From Paenibacillus_AB hodogayensis (GTDB lineage Bacteria > Bacillota > Bacilli > Paenibacillales > NBRC-103111), in NCBI RefSeq assembly GCF_039536325.1, contig NZ_BAAAYO010000001.1, positions 744,001 through 808,000 of the forward strand: DNA of 64,000 nt, in the 5' to 3' direction. The notes beneath the pieces were generated by a model. It had not been told where the DNA came from, made no database searches, and was given only the letters and a program-made list of their open reading frames with translations. Numbering within the stretch: position 1 is the stretch's first letter; each line of letters begins with the position of its first letter. A program made the translations under genes and the position numbers. This document shows, piece by piece, positions 8,453-16,795 of this stretch.

Positions 8453-8854
8453 TTACATAACGATATTCATGTCCCGCACAAGATCCGACATTTTCTGATT
8501 TCTCAAATGTTCTTCCATCTTCTCTTCTGCCGATAACACCACCTTTTGAATCAGGCATTCCGGTCCGTGTTCGAAGCTGCAGTCGAACAAAGAGGCCGAC
8601 CCTTCAATCGCGTGAATAATATCAAGGAACGAGATACTTTCCCAATCTCGTCTGAGCCGATAACCGCCACGAACACCCGTTATCGATTCAATCATGCCCG
8701 CCTTCACCAGCTTGGTCAGTATTTTGGACAAATAGGTTGGAGACACATTTTGCCGCTCTGCCAACTGCTGCACACCCACTGGTTTTAGGGGAGTGGCCGC
8801 AGCAAGAAAGAGCATCGTATGGAGGGCGTAGTCGGTAGCCTTGGAGTATTTCAT
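8453..8854 (-). CDS. Rrf2-family transcriptional regulator
   Basis: A 133-residue Rrf2 protein with the winged helix MKYSKATDYALHTMLFLA, then LAERQNVSPTYLSKILTKL and the wing GVRGGYRLRR. Two cysteines in DCSFEHGPEC (spaced C-x7-C) lie where Rrf2 members hold an iron-sulfur cluster or sense thiols; a third usual cysteine was not found. It heads a leftward group with the CPYC oxidoreductase and thioredoxin. A sigma-A-like promoter and a 14-bp dyad lie just upstream, fitting autoregulation. A redox-responsive role is inferred. Confidence 0.87.
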   Translation of the reverse strand: MKYSKATDYALHTMLFLAAATPLKPVGVQQLAERQNVSPTYLSKILTKLVKAGMIESITGVRGGYRLRRDWESISFLDIIHAIEGSASLFDCSFEHGPECLIQKVVLSAEEKMEEHLRNQKMSDLVRDMNIVM

Positions 8855-8888
8855 TCATCATCACCTCCATCAAGGACTTCACATATCT

Positions 8889-8917
8889 ATAATATACATT
8901 ATTCTCCCTAACGTCAA
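8889..8917 (-). promoter_or_regulatory. Promoter and dyad of the Rrf2 gene
   Basis: On the minus strand, -35 TTGACG (8912-8917) and -10 TATTAT (8889-8894) are 17 bp apart. The -10 overlaps the near-palindrome ATAATGTATATTAT (8889-8902), a plausible Rrf2 binding site. Confidence 0.7.
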
Positions 8918-9001
8918 GGAGAACGATACGCGCTATTTTTTTTCATCTGCTGAGCCCCCGCAGTTAACGAAACTTCCCCTTGCTCAAAATCCACGCAGAG
9001 G

Positions 9002-9054
9002 AAAAAAACCTTGCCGCACGCGTGATACCGTTCACCGGACCACGTGCAGCAAGG
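9002..9054 (-). terminator. Terminator after the first aldo/keto reductase gene
   Basis: On the minus strand CCTTGCTGCACG pairs with CGTGCGGCAAGG around a long loop and is followed by seven T. It lies about 150 bp after the reductase stop. Confidence 0.7.
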
Positions 9055-9204
9055 CGTTTGAACTTAAAAGGGAAACGAACAGCAGCAGCCCGGCGAAGAG
9101 CAGCACATTCACGATGACTTTTCCGGACCCGCTAACGAGTCTAAAAAAACCAAATAAGACACCACTCGTTCAGGAGCCTTGGGTATGAACTTTCGTTTTT
9201 CATA

Positions 9205-10071
9205 CTACTTAATAAACAGTTTTGTTAGTCCAACAAAAATCGGATTGACTTGGTACCCCTTTGGGTCTACCGAATTTCTTTTTCCCGTGTCCAATTTCGC
9301 AATTTGCCGCATTTCCTCCTCGCTCAAATCGAAATCGAATAGATCCATATTTTCTTTTATTCGACGAGGGTTCGAAGACTTCGGAATGATGATGGTATCG
9401 CGATTCAAATGCCAACGTAATACAACTTGTCCAACCGTCTTTTGATGACTGCGTGCAATCGTTTGCAGCGTGTCATTTTCAAACAAAGACTTATTCCCCT
9501 GCCCCAACGGTCCCCATGCTTCATGCAAAATGTGATGGCGTGCCATATACTCGCGCAGCTTTTGCTGTTGAAATGCGGGATGCGTCTCAATTTGATTAAT
9601 CATCGGCATCACTTTTGCCTGCTTCTTTACATGCTCGAAATGCTCGATCTCAAAGTTCGCTACGCCTATAACTCTTATTTTACCTTCTGCATATAAGTCC
9701 TCTAATGCCCTCCAAGACTCGATATAATGGGGACCGGCAAAATGAATGAGATACATATCCAAATATGTCGTATTGAGCTTTTTACAGCTCTTTTCAAAAG
9801 CCCTTATGGTTTGTTCATACCCCAAATCCGTTGTCCACACTTTGGAGGTCAGGAAAAAATCTTTTCTGTCAATCCCGCTATTCCCGATCGCATGCCCCAA
9901 CGCTTCTTCATTGCCGTAAATACGGGCCGTATCGAAATGACGATATCCGGCATGAATCGCCTCTTGAATGATTTTTTCAAAACTCCCGTTCTTATCTTGC
10001 TTGATTTTATATACGCCGAATCCCAATTGAGGAATTTGAACTCCATTGACAGCCTCCATGAACCGGCTCAT
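9205..10071 (-). CDS. Aldo/keto reductase (AKR5-like)
   Basis: A 288-residue NADPH-dependent aldo/keto reductase. The catalytic tetrad is visible as FDTARIYGNE (Asp and Tyr), TSKVW (Lys) and LIHF (His). The cofactor phosphate site appears as IPKSSNPRRI near residue 240. It resembles the 2,5-diketogluconate/methylglyoxal reductase branch (YvgN-like) but the substrate cannot be told. Of two possible starts, the second ATG is preferred because AAGGAGA lies seven bases before it. It sits 33 bp after an ArsR-type regulator gene on the same strand and is probably in its operon. Confidence 0.87.
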   Translation of the reverse strand: MSRFMEAVNGVQIPQLGFGVYKIKQDKNGSFEKIIQEAIHAGYRHFDTARIYGNEEALGHAIGNSGIDRKDFFLTSKVWTTDLGYEQTIRAFEKSCKKLNTTYLDMYLIHFAGPHYIESWRALEDLYAEGKIRVIGVANFEIEHFEHVKKQAKVMPMINQIETHPAFQQQKLREYMARHHILHEAWGPLGQGNKSLFENDTLQTIARSHQKTVGQVVLRWHLNRDTIIIPKSSNPRRIKENMDLFDFDLSEEEMRQIAKLDTGKRNSVDPKGYQVNPIFVGLTKLFIK

Positions 10072-10104
10072 GTGCATTCTCCTTTACATGGTGATCCCAT
10101 CCTG

Positions 10105-10428
10105 TTATTCGCATAGCAACAAAACCTGGTCAATCAAGCTTCGTACATTCAGCATGGCGTTTCTGGCGTTCAGTCGATAATAATTTTTTGTCCCCTCTTT
10201 ATGAACGCTTACGATGCCAGCATTCTTTAGTACACGAAGATGATGAGATATAGCAGGGCGAGACAGATGGGTAAGCCGTTCGATCTCCCCCACTCGCATG
10301 CCCGGGCTCTGCGTTCCTTGACTCAGAGAAATTAAAATGGATTGGCGTGTTTCATTGCCGATAGCCACAAGCACGTCCTGATTCTTTTTAAAGTCGTACA
10401 TCATTTGACTCGTCGCATCCTGCCCCAT
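10105..10428 (-). CDS. ArsR-family transcriptional regulator
   Basis: A 107-residue winged-helix regulator with the typical ArsR core ISHHLRVLKNAGIVSVHKEGTKNYYRL. The CxC metal-binding motif of arsenic or cadmium sensors is absent; its only cysteine is near the C-terminus. It therefore belongs to a non-classical ArsR subgroup and its signal is unknown. The start ATG follows AAGGAGGAACACA. It is directly upstream of the aldo/keto reductase gene on the same strand, which it probably controls. Confidence 0.85.
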   Translation of the reverse strand: MGQDATSQMMYDFKKNQDVLVAIGNETRQSILISLSQGTQSPGMRVGEIERLTHLSRPAISHHLRVLKNAGIVSVHKEGTKNYYRLNARNAMLNVRSLIDQVLLLCE

Positions 10429-10604
10429 TGTGTTCCTCCTTATCAAGCGGTTTAAAGCCATGAATGTGAATAGCTTACCATAAGGTTCGGATCGATATTA
10501 CATTGGTAAAGAAAATCGAGATCATTCATGGAACCAAAAATGACCCACAAGATGGTCACTTCTTTGCAAAGTGTCTATCTTCAGGGTCACAAAAGCCCAA
10601 TCTC

Positions 10605-11459
10605 TTATTGAGCATTGGAGAACTGGCGGGAGATATTCCGGTATTCGGTCGGAGTCATCCCTCTCTTAGCTGTAAATTGTTTGATGAAGTAAGTGTCATA
10701 CTCAAACCCGGTGGCTCGCGCAATTTCGTTCAAGCTCATACCTGTATGGGTGAGAAGATCAGATGCCACTTTCAAACGGTGCGATAGCAAATATCCCATC
10801 GCCGTACATCCGCATCTTTCCTGAAACTGTTTATTAAGCGACACGCGATTCAAGTGTGCGCATTTCGTTACATCTTCCAAGGTGACTTTATCGGAATAAT
10901 GGGTGTGTATATAGTCCAGCACTAAATCAACGGGGGATTGTTCGCTATGGCGGTTCAAATCCTCAAGCAAGCCCAATATCTGAATGAGATATTTTTTGAT
11001 TCTGCACGCCCAGCGCGCATCGCTTTGTGCATACACTTCGGTTCCAAGCACAAAAAACCACTCCAATAATTGCGGATAGGCTTTCTCGGTAACAACAGGT
11101 ACTCCGGTTCGTGTCGGATTGTCCTGAAAAAGCGAAAGTCCTGTTTGTATGTTCGGACGGGCTGGAAAGTAGTCCTCCGTTTCGGAAACCGGGATGCTAT
11201 TGAGAAAATCGGGATGATAACGGAATGATTGCGCGGAGACGTTATGCTTCTCAAGTATTTGTATCGTATCCTCTTCGGACAAACAAAGAACGCCAGGCGC
11301 AGAAACTGTAATCGGGCGTTCGTTGAGTACCCCGTTTAGGCTGCCGGACGTAACAAAAATGAAAGTAAGCCGCTCCGGATAGGGAAGAGACGTCAAATCC
11401 TCGACGGCAACAAATTCAATAGGTACCGTTCTGTTTTTGTGGCGGTCCAATTGCGGCAT
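10605..11459 (-). CDS. AraC-family transcriptional regulator
   Basis: A 284-residue activator-type protein. The N-terminal half is a cupin-like sensor (about residues 15-140) and the C-terminal 100 residues hold two HTH motifs: VTLEDVTKCAHLNRVSLNKQF and LNEIARATGFEYDTYFIKQF, then the usual MTPTEYR. The start ATG follows CAGGAGAGAACC; open codons further upstream run into the GAPDH gene and are not used. It is divergent from the GAPDH gene with a 106-bp shared control region, which makes that gene its likely target. The effector is unknown. Confidence 0.87.
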   Translation of the reverse strand: MPQLDRHKNRTVPIEFVAVEDLTSLPYPERLTFIFVTSGSLNGVLNERPITVSAPGVLCLSEEDTIQILEKHNVSAQSFRYHPDFLNSIPVSETEDYFPARPNIQTGLSLFQDNPTRTGVPVVTEKAYPQLLEWFFVLGTEVYAQSDARWACRIKKYLIQILGLLEDLNRHSEQSPVDLVLDYIHTHYSDKVTLEDVTKCAHLNRVSLNKQFQERCGCTAMGYLLSHRLKVASDLLTHTGMSLNEIARATGFEYDTYFIKQFTAKRGMTPTEYRNISRQFSNAQ

Positions 11460-11528
11460 GGTTCTCTCCTGACAGATAGTATAGTCAATTGCTTCACTTC
11501 TAACAGTGTACCACAACGATTCGAGGGA

Positions 11529-11534
11529 TATAAT
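11529..11534 (+). promoter_or_regulatory. -10 element of the GAPDH gene
   Basis: TATAAT lies about 32 bp before the GAPDH start. No good -35 sits 16-18 bp upstream, which would suit activation by the divergent AraC-type regulator. This is inference from sequence only. Confidence 0.45.
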
Positions 11535-11565
11535 TGATGAAAGACGAAGAAAGGCGGTTATTATT

Positions 11566-12567
11566 ATGGCAATCCATATTGCAATAAATGGTTTCGGCAG
11601 AATTGGCAGGCTTGCCTTCCGGCAGCTTTTTGATGCGGAAGGATATCGGATTGCGGCCATCAATGACCTGACAAGTCCGAAGATGCTCGCACATTTGCTA
11701 AAGCACGACACAACGCAGGGACAGTACAACGAAAAAATCGGTTACACGGATAACAGCTTAACCGTGAACGGTGTAGATATTCCGATTTATGCCGAAAGAG
11801 AACCCGGCAAACTCCCGTGGAAACAATTGCAAATTGATGTGGTTCTAGAGTGCACAGGCTTGTTCGCATCAAAAAAAGCGTCTGCAGCTCATATCGAGGC
11901 AGGGGCTAAAAAAGTGGTCATCTCAACCGTTGCCGGGAAAGATGTTCCCACTATTGTATATGGCGTGAATGAACGCACGCTGACTAAAGAGGATACTATT
12001 GTTTCGGCCGCATCCTGCACCACGAACTGCCTGGCTCCAATGGTCTATTACTTGAACGAGCTTGCCCCGATAAAGAAAGGATTTATGACGACGATACACG
12101 CCTATACAAACGACCAGAATACCCTTGACGGCCCTCACGCCAAAGGCGATTTGCGCCGGGCGCGCTCTGCGGCGGGCAACATCATCCCAACGTCAACCGG
12201 GGCGGCAAAAGCGATCGGCCTCGTCATTCCTTCTTTGGATGGCAAACTCGATGGCGTCTCCCAAAGAGTGCCGGTTATGGACGGCTCCCTAACAGAATTG
12301 ACAGCCGTCGTGGACGGTTCCGTAACCGCGGAACAGGTCAACGAGAAGATGGAGCAATCCCAGTCGGAGCAATATGGATATACAGAGGAAGAGCTTGTTT
12401 CGTCCGATATTATCGGCATGACTTACGGCAGCTTGTTTGACGCTACGCAAACAAAAGTAACGGAGCTGGGAACCGATACGCTGGTAAAAATAGCGGCATG
12501 GTACGATAACGAAAATTCCTTTACGAGCCAAATGGTTCGCACAGCCAAGTACTTGGCGGAATTGTGA
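11566..12567 (+). CDS. gap: Glyceraldehyde-3-phosphate dehydrogenase, type I
   Basis: A 333-residue GAPDH. The NAD-binding start INGFGRIGRLAFRQ, active site SAASCTTNC with catalytic Cys151, and His178 in TTIHAYTNDQ are all present. Asn33-Asp34 at the adenosine-ribose position favours NAD over NADP. The C-terminal WYDNENSFTSQMVRT differs from the usual WYDNEWGYS and is closer to the form seen in streptococci and lactobacilli. No pgk, tpi or eno is nearby, and the gene is divergent from an AraC regulator, so it is probably a second, conditionally used copy. The start follows AAAGGCGG. Confidence 0.92.
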   Translation: MAIHIAINGFGRIGRLAFRQLFDAEGYRIAAINDLTSPKMLAHLLKHDTTQGQYNEKIGYTDNSLTVNGVDIPIYAEREPGKLPWKQLQIDVVLECTGLFASKKASAAHIEAGAKKVVISTVAGKDVPTIVYGVNERTLTKEDTIVSAASCTTNCLAPMVYYLNELAPIKKGFMTTIHAYTNDQNTLDGPHAKGDLRRARSAAGNIIPTSTGAAKAIGLVIPSLDGKLDGVSQRVPVMDGSLTELTAVVDGSVTAEQVNEKMEQSQSEQYGYTEEELVSSDIIGMTYGSLFDATQTKVTELGTDTLVKIAAWYDNENSFTSQMVRTAKYLAEL

Positions 12568-12602
12568 AGGCTGACCCATCGCTGAATCATGATTGACAGA
12601 AA

Positions 12603-12636
12603 AAACACTGATGAAGAAACGTTCATCAGTGTTTTC
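12603..12636. terminator. Bidirectional terminator
   Basis: AAAACACTGATGA pairs with TCATCAGTGTTTT around a short loop, with A and T runs on either side. It can serve both the rightward GAPDH gene and the leftward aldo/keto reductase gene that converge here. Confidence 0.8.
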
Positions 12637-12728
12637 CACTTGAAGCTTGTGCTGTCCGAATCTCTTCTCCAGCTGAACCAGGCGGATGTTTGTGTAGCAG
12701 CGCTTGCTGCCCGTTCACTCGATCGCTC

Positions 12729-13718
12729 TTACGGCCTGCCGTCTTTCGTCCCGTACTCGATATACTGGGCAGTCTGCTCATCCAGCCGCAATTCCCCCGC
12801 TCGGCAGCAATCTGCAAGCTGCTCCGGCGTACGCGGCCCCACAATCGGAATGACCGGAAAGGGCCGCGCATACAAGCAGGCGAGCGCAACGACGCCTGTT
12901 GTCTCCCCGAGCTGCTCGGCGACCTCGCGGACGCGATCATAACGTTCGTAGTTCGCTTCACTGCCGTAAAGCGCCTGCACCGAAGGTTTGCCCCCGTTAA
13001 TCGTTCCAGGTGACGGACGATCGTAACGCCCCCCGAAAAATCCGCCGGCTTGCGCCGAGAACGGCGCCAAGGCAAGGCCAGTCTGCCGGTGATACCGTTC
13101 GGTCTCCTCATCCATAACCACGATTGTGGAATCCGCCATTTGCTCCCGATTCGGCTCAGCGAGACTCCACATGATTTGACTGGCGCAAAATCCCGGCTTG
13201 CCACTTGCCTGTGCGAGCTGTTGCACCTCCACAATCCGTGACACCGTCCAGTTCGAGCAAGCGAAATAGCGGATTTTTCCGGCCTCCACCGCCTCTACCA
13301 GCACTTGCCAGATGTCCTCTGCGGGAACAGACAGGTCGTCACGATGCAACCAGTACAAATCAATGCAGTCCGTCTGTAGATTGCGCAAACTGCTGTGCAG
13401 ATCGTCCATGATGTCGGCGCGGGACAAACGGAAAAACCGTTCCGTCGACGGACACGCTCCCTTAGTGCCGACCACGATTCGGCCGAAAGCGTTTCGGTCC
13501 TTCATCCATTTTCCAATCGTTTTCTCGCTCACGCTTTTGATCTCGCAAGCCCAATCGGCATAGTTTCGCGACGTATCGAGAAACGTGCCGCCGAGCTCCA
13601 CAAATTGATCTAGCAGCCGAAACGAAGCCGCTTCGTCAATGCTGCTGCCAAGCGGCGAAGTGCCGAGGCACAGTGAAGAAACGGTCAGTTCAGTGTTCGG
13701 AATCGCGGTTAACCGCAT
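12729..13718 (-). CDS. Aldo/keto reductase (second, 329 aa)
   Basis: A 329-residue aldo/keto reductase. The tetrad appears as FLDTSRNYAD (Asp, Tyr), VVGTKG (Lys) and YWLHRDD (His). A C-terminal IPIVGPRTPEQL segment matches the NADPH-binding loop of the AKR11/AKR12-like branch. It is not close to the other reductase at 9205. The substrate is unknown; relatives handle aldehydes or sugars. The start ATG follows GGGAGGAGGGAAGGACC, a very strong site. It is transcribed leftward and ends against the GAPDH gene at a shared terminator. Confidence 0.87.
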   Translation of the reverse strand: MRLTAIPNTELTVSSLCLGTSPLGSSIDEAASFRLLDQFVELGGTFLDTSRNYADWACEIKSVSEKTIGKWMKDRNAFGRIVVGTKGACPSTERFFRLSRADIMDDLHSSLRNLQTDCIDLYWLHRDDLSVPAEDIWQVLVEAVEAGKIRYFACSNWTVSRIVEVQQLAQASGKPGFCASQIMWSLAEPNREQMADSTIVVMDEETERYHRQTGLALAPFSAQAGGFFGGRYDRPSPGTINGGKPSVQALYGSEANYERYDRVREVAEQLGETTGVVALACLYARPFPVIPIVGPRTPEQLADCCRAGELRLDEQTAQYIEYGTKDGRP

Positions 13719-13787
13719 GGTCCTTCCCTCCTCCCGCGATAGCCGGTTTGGCTCTCGTCGCGGATTTCAGGATCATCATAACAAACC

Positions 13788-13976
13788 TCAACACTTATGA
13801 AAACGTTTTTTCACCTGCTTAGGAACTGCTCGGCCCAGAAGAACCCGGGTATCGCTCGGCAAATAGCCGTTGAACCAGTTCGGATTCGGCGATTTCACGC
13901 TGACATGTAAATACCAGTACACTTGATCGCCCTGTTGGGATGAAATCTTAAGAGGATGTTCGATGTTAAGGAGACA
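13788..13976 (-). pseudogene. Possible C-terminal gene remnant, unrecognised
   Basis: The minus strand holds an open frame of about 60 codons with a natural protein composition, including QVYWYLHVSVKSPNPNWF and LPSDTRVLLGRAVPKQ, ending in TGA. It has no start codon or ribosome site and is cut off at its 5' side where the operator of the drug-resistance cassette begins. This suggests the tail of a gene lost when the cassette or its promoter arrived. The family is not recognised. Confidence 0.35.
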
Positions 13977-13980
13977 TTTT

Positions 13981-14019
13981 CACAACGAACATTGTTCTTT
14001 ACGAACATTGTTCGTTGTG
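13981..14019. promoter_or_regulatory. 39-bp inverted-repeat operator
   Basis: The left arm CACAACGAACATTGTTC (13981-13997) and right arm GAACATTGTTCGTTGTG (14003-14019) are inverted copies differing at one base, around TTTAC. Each arm itself holds the small palindrome GAACA-T-TGTTC. This is the form of a TetR-type operator binding two dimers. The TetR gene at 17570 is the likely ligand-responsive repressor (inference). Confidence 0.75.
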
Positions 14020-14026
14020 ATATAAC
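13998..14026 (+). promoter_or_regulatory. Promoter of the drug-resistance-like cassette
   Basis: -35 TTTACG (13998-14003) and -10 TATAAC (14021-14026) are 17 bp apart. The operator's right arm fills the spacer, so a bound repressor would block polymerase directly. Confidence 0.6.
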
Positions 14027-14082
14027 TAATGTGTCACAAGGAAACGAAGATCGATACTAACATGGAAAGGAGAGTGACCTTT

Positions 14083-15492
14083 TTGAGCGATCACGCACGG
14101 GCCGTTTCATCGGAGTTTTCGATCAGACAGATTCTTCCGACCTTATTGGCCATTGCCAGCGGGATGTTTCTCGTCATATTGGACAGCACCGTCATGAATG
14201 TTGCCATTCCCAAGCTCGTCGACCATTTCGGCACCACGCTTGGAACGATTCAATGGGTCATTACCGCGTACACACTCGCCCTTGCTGCCGTCATTCCTTT
14301 GGCTGGATGGTTTTCTGACCGATTCGGGGCGAAAAAAGTATTCTTATCCAGCATCGTGTTGTTTGTGATTAGTTCGGTATTATGTACGCTTGCCCAAACT
14401 CCCGAGCAGCTGATTGTGTATCGGATCATTCAGGGGTTAGGCGGAGGAATGGTTGCTCCTATCGGGATCGCGACAACCTTTCGAATAGCTCCGCCAGAAA
14501 AACGGGGATCGATTATGGGCATATTGGGCATTCCGATGCTTCTGGCCCCTATCTTGGGCCCCATTCTATCCGGTTCCTTGATTGAATACGTCAATTGGCA
14601 TTGGATCTTCATTATTAATTTGCCGGTCGGTATGCTTGCCTTCTTCATGGCGTTCAAGTATCTTCCGGCAACAAGCCCGAGCAAGGAAATGAAATTGGAT
14701 GTGAGAGGAGCGGTCCTTGCCCCTGTAGCATTTGCCTCGCTTGTATTCAGTATCCATCAGGGAGGCGAAAAAGGTTGGTCGGACGGGCTGGCCCTGGCTA
14801 CGCTGGCGATTGGCGTCGCGACGCTGCTCCTTTTTATCGTAGTTGAACTTAGGCAAAAGCAGCCGCTGCTGGAGCTGCGAGTATTCCGTTCGCTGCCGTT
14901 TTTTCACGGAGCGATTCTTGCCTGGCTGAATCAAATCGCCTTGTTCGGCAGCCTGCTTCTCTTCCCGTTGTATCTCCAGCAGATTAAAGGACTATCGCCA
15001 TTTGAAGCTGGTCTGTACGTTATTCCTCAAGCGATTATGTCCACCATAGGGATTAATATTGGCGGCAAATTGTTTGACAAATATGGCGCCCGTCCGGTAG
15101 TCATCGCGGGAATAAGTTCCTTGTTGGGAGCCTTGCTCGCCCTGACGCAGATTTCAGCCCAGACCGGTTCTATTTATCTATTGATCAGTTTTGCTTTTGT
15201 CGGTCTTGGTCAAGGCTTGACGCTGATGCAAATCAACTCCCATATCCTGAAGCTGGCTCCGCGGGAGTTGGTCAGCAGGGTGACGCCAATCACGACTTCG
15301 GCACAGCAGATTATGTCCTCCTTTGGCATAACGATTACGACGGCGTACTTGTCTCGGCAGTTGAAGCACCTGTCTTCCGATGCATCGGCTGACCTTGGCA
15401 TCGCATTCGGCCATACGTTTTGGATTACGGCCGGAGTAGCCGGTCTGGCACTGCTCGTCAGTCTGTTCCTCCACAAAGAAAAAAAGCTTTGA
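14083..15492 (+). CDS. DHA2-family drug efflux MFS transporter
   Basis: A 469-residue, 14-helix MFS permease of the EmrB/QacA (DHA2) group. Motif C-like GIPMLLAPILGPILSGSLIEY and motif A GWFSDRFGAKKVF are visible, as is the early VILDSTVMNVAIPKL of the DHA2 group. It exports drugs by proton antiport in the cell membrane. The TTG start (14083) is preferred because AAAGGAG lies just before it and the promoter's -10 at 14021 leaves an upstream ATG (14029) outside the message. It is first in a four-gene rightward cassette with the TetX-like enzyme, hydrolase and TetR. Confidence 0.87.
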   Translation: MSDHARAVSSEFSIRQILPTLLAIASGMFLVILDSTVMNVAIPKLVDHFGTTLGTIQWVITAYTLALAAVIPLAGWFSDRFGAKKVFLSSIVLFVISSVLCTLAQTPEQLIVYRIIQGLGGGMVAPIGIATTFRIAPPEKRGSIMGILGIPMLLAPILGPILSGSLIEYVNWHWIFIINLPVGMLAFFMAFKYLPATSPSKEMKLDVRGAVLAPVAFASLVFSIHQGGEKGWSDGLALATLAIGVATLLLFIVVELRQKQPLLELRVFRSLPFFHGAILAWLNQIALFGSLLLFPLYLQQIKGLSPFEAGLYVIPQAIMSTIGINIGGKLFDKYGARPVVIAGISSLLGALLALTQISAQTGSIYLLISFAFVGLGQGLTLMQINSHILKLAPRELVSRVTPITTSAQQIMSSFGITITTAYLSRQLKHLSSDASADLGIAFGHTFWITAGVAGLALLVSLFLHKEKKL

Positions 15493-15556
15493 ACTTCACA
15501 TGCTTGTACACGTTGTAGAGAAAATAAGAACAAACCAACTTTGGGAGTGATGACAT

Positions 15557-16714
15557 ATGAACCATTCGAAACGAATTGCTATTATCGGTGCAGGACCCGG
15601 CGGGCTTACGCTTGCCCGCGTGCTGCAAACGGCTGGCTACAACCCCGTTGTGTATGAAGGCGAAGCTTCCCGTTATGAGCGTCAGCAGGGAGGAACGCTC
15701 GATCTCGAGACGGATTCCGGTCAAAAAGCGCTGCAAGCCGCCGGTCTGCTCGAATCGTTTTACAAAGTATGCCGGTTTGAGGGACAGAGCGGCAAAATCG
15801 TTGACAAGAGCGGCAAGGTCTATCAAGACAACACGGCGGATGAAGTCCCCGATACAGATCATTATTCGCGGCCCGAGATCGACCGCACCGTTCTCCGCGA
15901 CTTATTGCTCGATTCATTGCGGCCGGATACCATTCAATGGGGATACAAATGTCTGAATGCGACCCCTGTCGGTGATCGTCAATATAAACTTCATTTCGAA
16001 AACGGGAAGACGGATGTCGTTGACCTTGTCGTGGCGGCAGACGGGGCGTTCTCCCGCATTCGGCCATTGGTGAGCGAGGCAAAGGCACAGTATTCCGGTG
16101 TCAGTATGATCGAACTGAACATTTTGGATGCGGCGAATCAATCCCCCGAGCTTGCCGCTTTTAACGGTCCGGGTACCGTTTATGCGTTGGATGACCATAA
16201 AGGAATTATGGCGCAGATGAATGGAGACGGACGGATTCGCGTGTACTTGGGCTTTCAAGCGGAACGCGACTTTTTGGAGAGCGTGGATATCCCCTACGGC
16301 GAGCCGGAGAAGGCAAAGCCTAAACTGTTAGCCCTGTTTGCGGAATGGTCGGAAGAGCTGCAAAAGTACATTACTTGCGCCAATGGTGTCATCACGCCAA
16401 GGCGAATTTATATGTTACCCGTACCGCATACATGGGAAAGCAGAGCGGGCGTTACTCTGATCGGAGACGCCGCGCATCTCATGTCGCCGTTTGCCGGAGC
16501 CGGCGCGAACTTGGCGATGCTGGACGGCGCCGAGCTTGCGCTATCCATTATAAACCATGACGATCTCGATACGGCTGTGCGGCAGTATGAATTGAAGATG
16601 TTCGAATACGCCGGAGCCGTCGCAGCGGAAACCAAGGCGAACATGGAGCTCTTCTTTTCAGACAACGCCGCGGCTAAGCTGGGCGAGCTGATGAATTCCT
16701 ATGTAAGCCAATAA
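15557..16714 (+). CDS. TetX-like FAD-dependent monooxygenase
   Basis: A 385-residue class A flavoprotein monooxygenase. FAD-binding IIGAGPGGLTLARVL is at the N-terminus and GDAAHLMSPFAGAGAN near residue 300. The stretch GGTLDLETDSGQKALQAAGL and the later RPEIDRTVLRDLLLDSL follow the tetracycline-inactivating TetX pattern closely, and the length is almost the same (TetX 388). Such enzymes hydroxylate aromatic or polyketide compounds with NADPH and O2. Its place directly behind an efflux pump supports antibiotic detoxification, but the actual substrate is unproven. AGTGATGAC-type leader with GGGAGTG upstream of the ATG. Confidence 0.82.
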   Translation: MNHSKRIAIIGAGPGGLTLARVLQTAGYNPVVYEGEASRYERQQGGTLDLETDSGQKALQAAGLLESFYKVCRFEGQSGKIVDKSGKVYQDNTADEVPDTDHYSRPEIDRTVLRDLLLDSLRPDTIQWGYKCLNATPVGDRQYKLHFENGKTDVVDLVVAADGAFSRIRPLVSEAKAQYSGVSMIELNILDAANQSPELAAFNGPGTVYALDDHKGIMAQMNGDGRIRVYLGFQAERDFLESVDIPYGEPEKAKPKLLALFAEWSEELQKYITCANGVITPRRIYMLPVPHTWESRAGVTLIGDAAHLMSPFAGAGANLAMLDGAELALSIINHDDLDTAVRQYELKMFEYAGAVAAETKANMELFFSDNAAAKLGELMNSYVSQ

Positions 16715-16795
16715 TCGTTCATCACTTTTATACGAATAGGAGGGAAGCTGGCAGCATGTCGTGCGAAATCGTTGCGGTTGCCGCCAGCGAAACTA

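Larger units (their letters stand above)
8855..9204. other. Intergenic stretch between Rrf2 and aldo/keto reductase genes
   Basis: About 350 bp. It holds the Rrf2 promoter (8889-8917), the aldo/keto reductase terminator (9002-9054), and a short hydrophobic frame on the minus strand (9032-9112, GTG start, 26 codons) that could be a remnant of a membrane protein. Nothing else was recognised. Confidence 0.5.
13719..14082. other. Control region upstream of the DHA2 efflux gene
   Basis: It contains the truncated frame at 13788-13976, the 39-bp inverted-repeat operator (13981-14019) and the cassette promoter. The first 70 bp show nothing recognisable. Confidence 0.6.

Noticed and set aside
9032..9112. 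Short hydrophobic frame on the minus strand (26 codons, GTG start)
   Set aside because: No ribosome site, and it overlaps the stem of a terminator. It could be a remnant of a membrane protein but cannot be supported as a gene.
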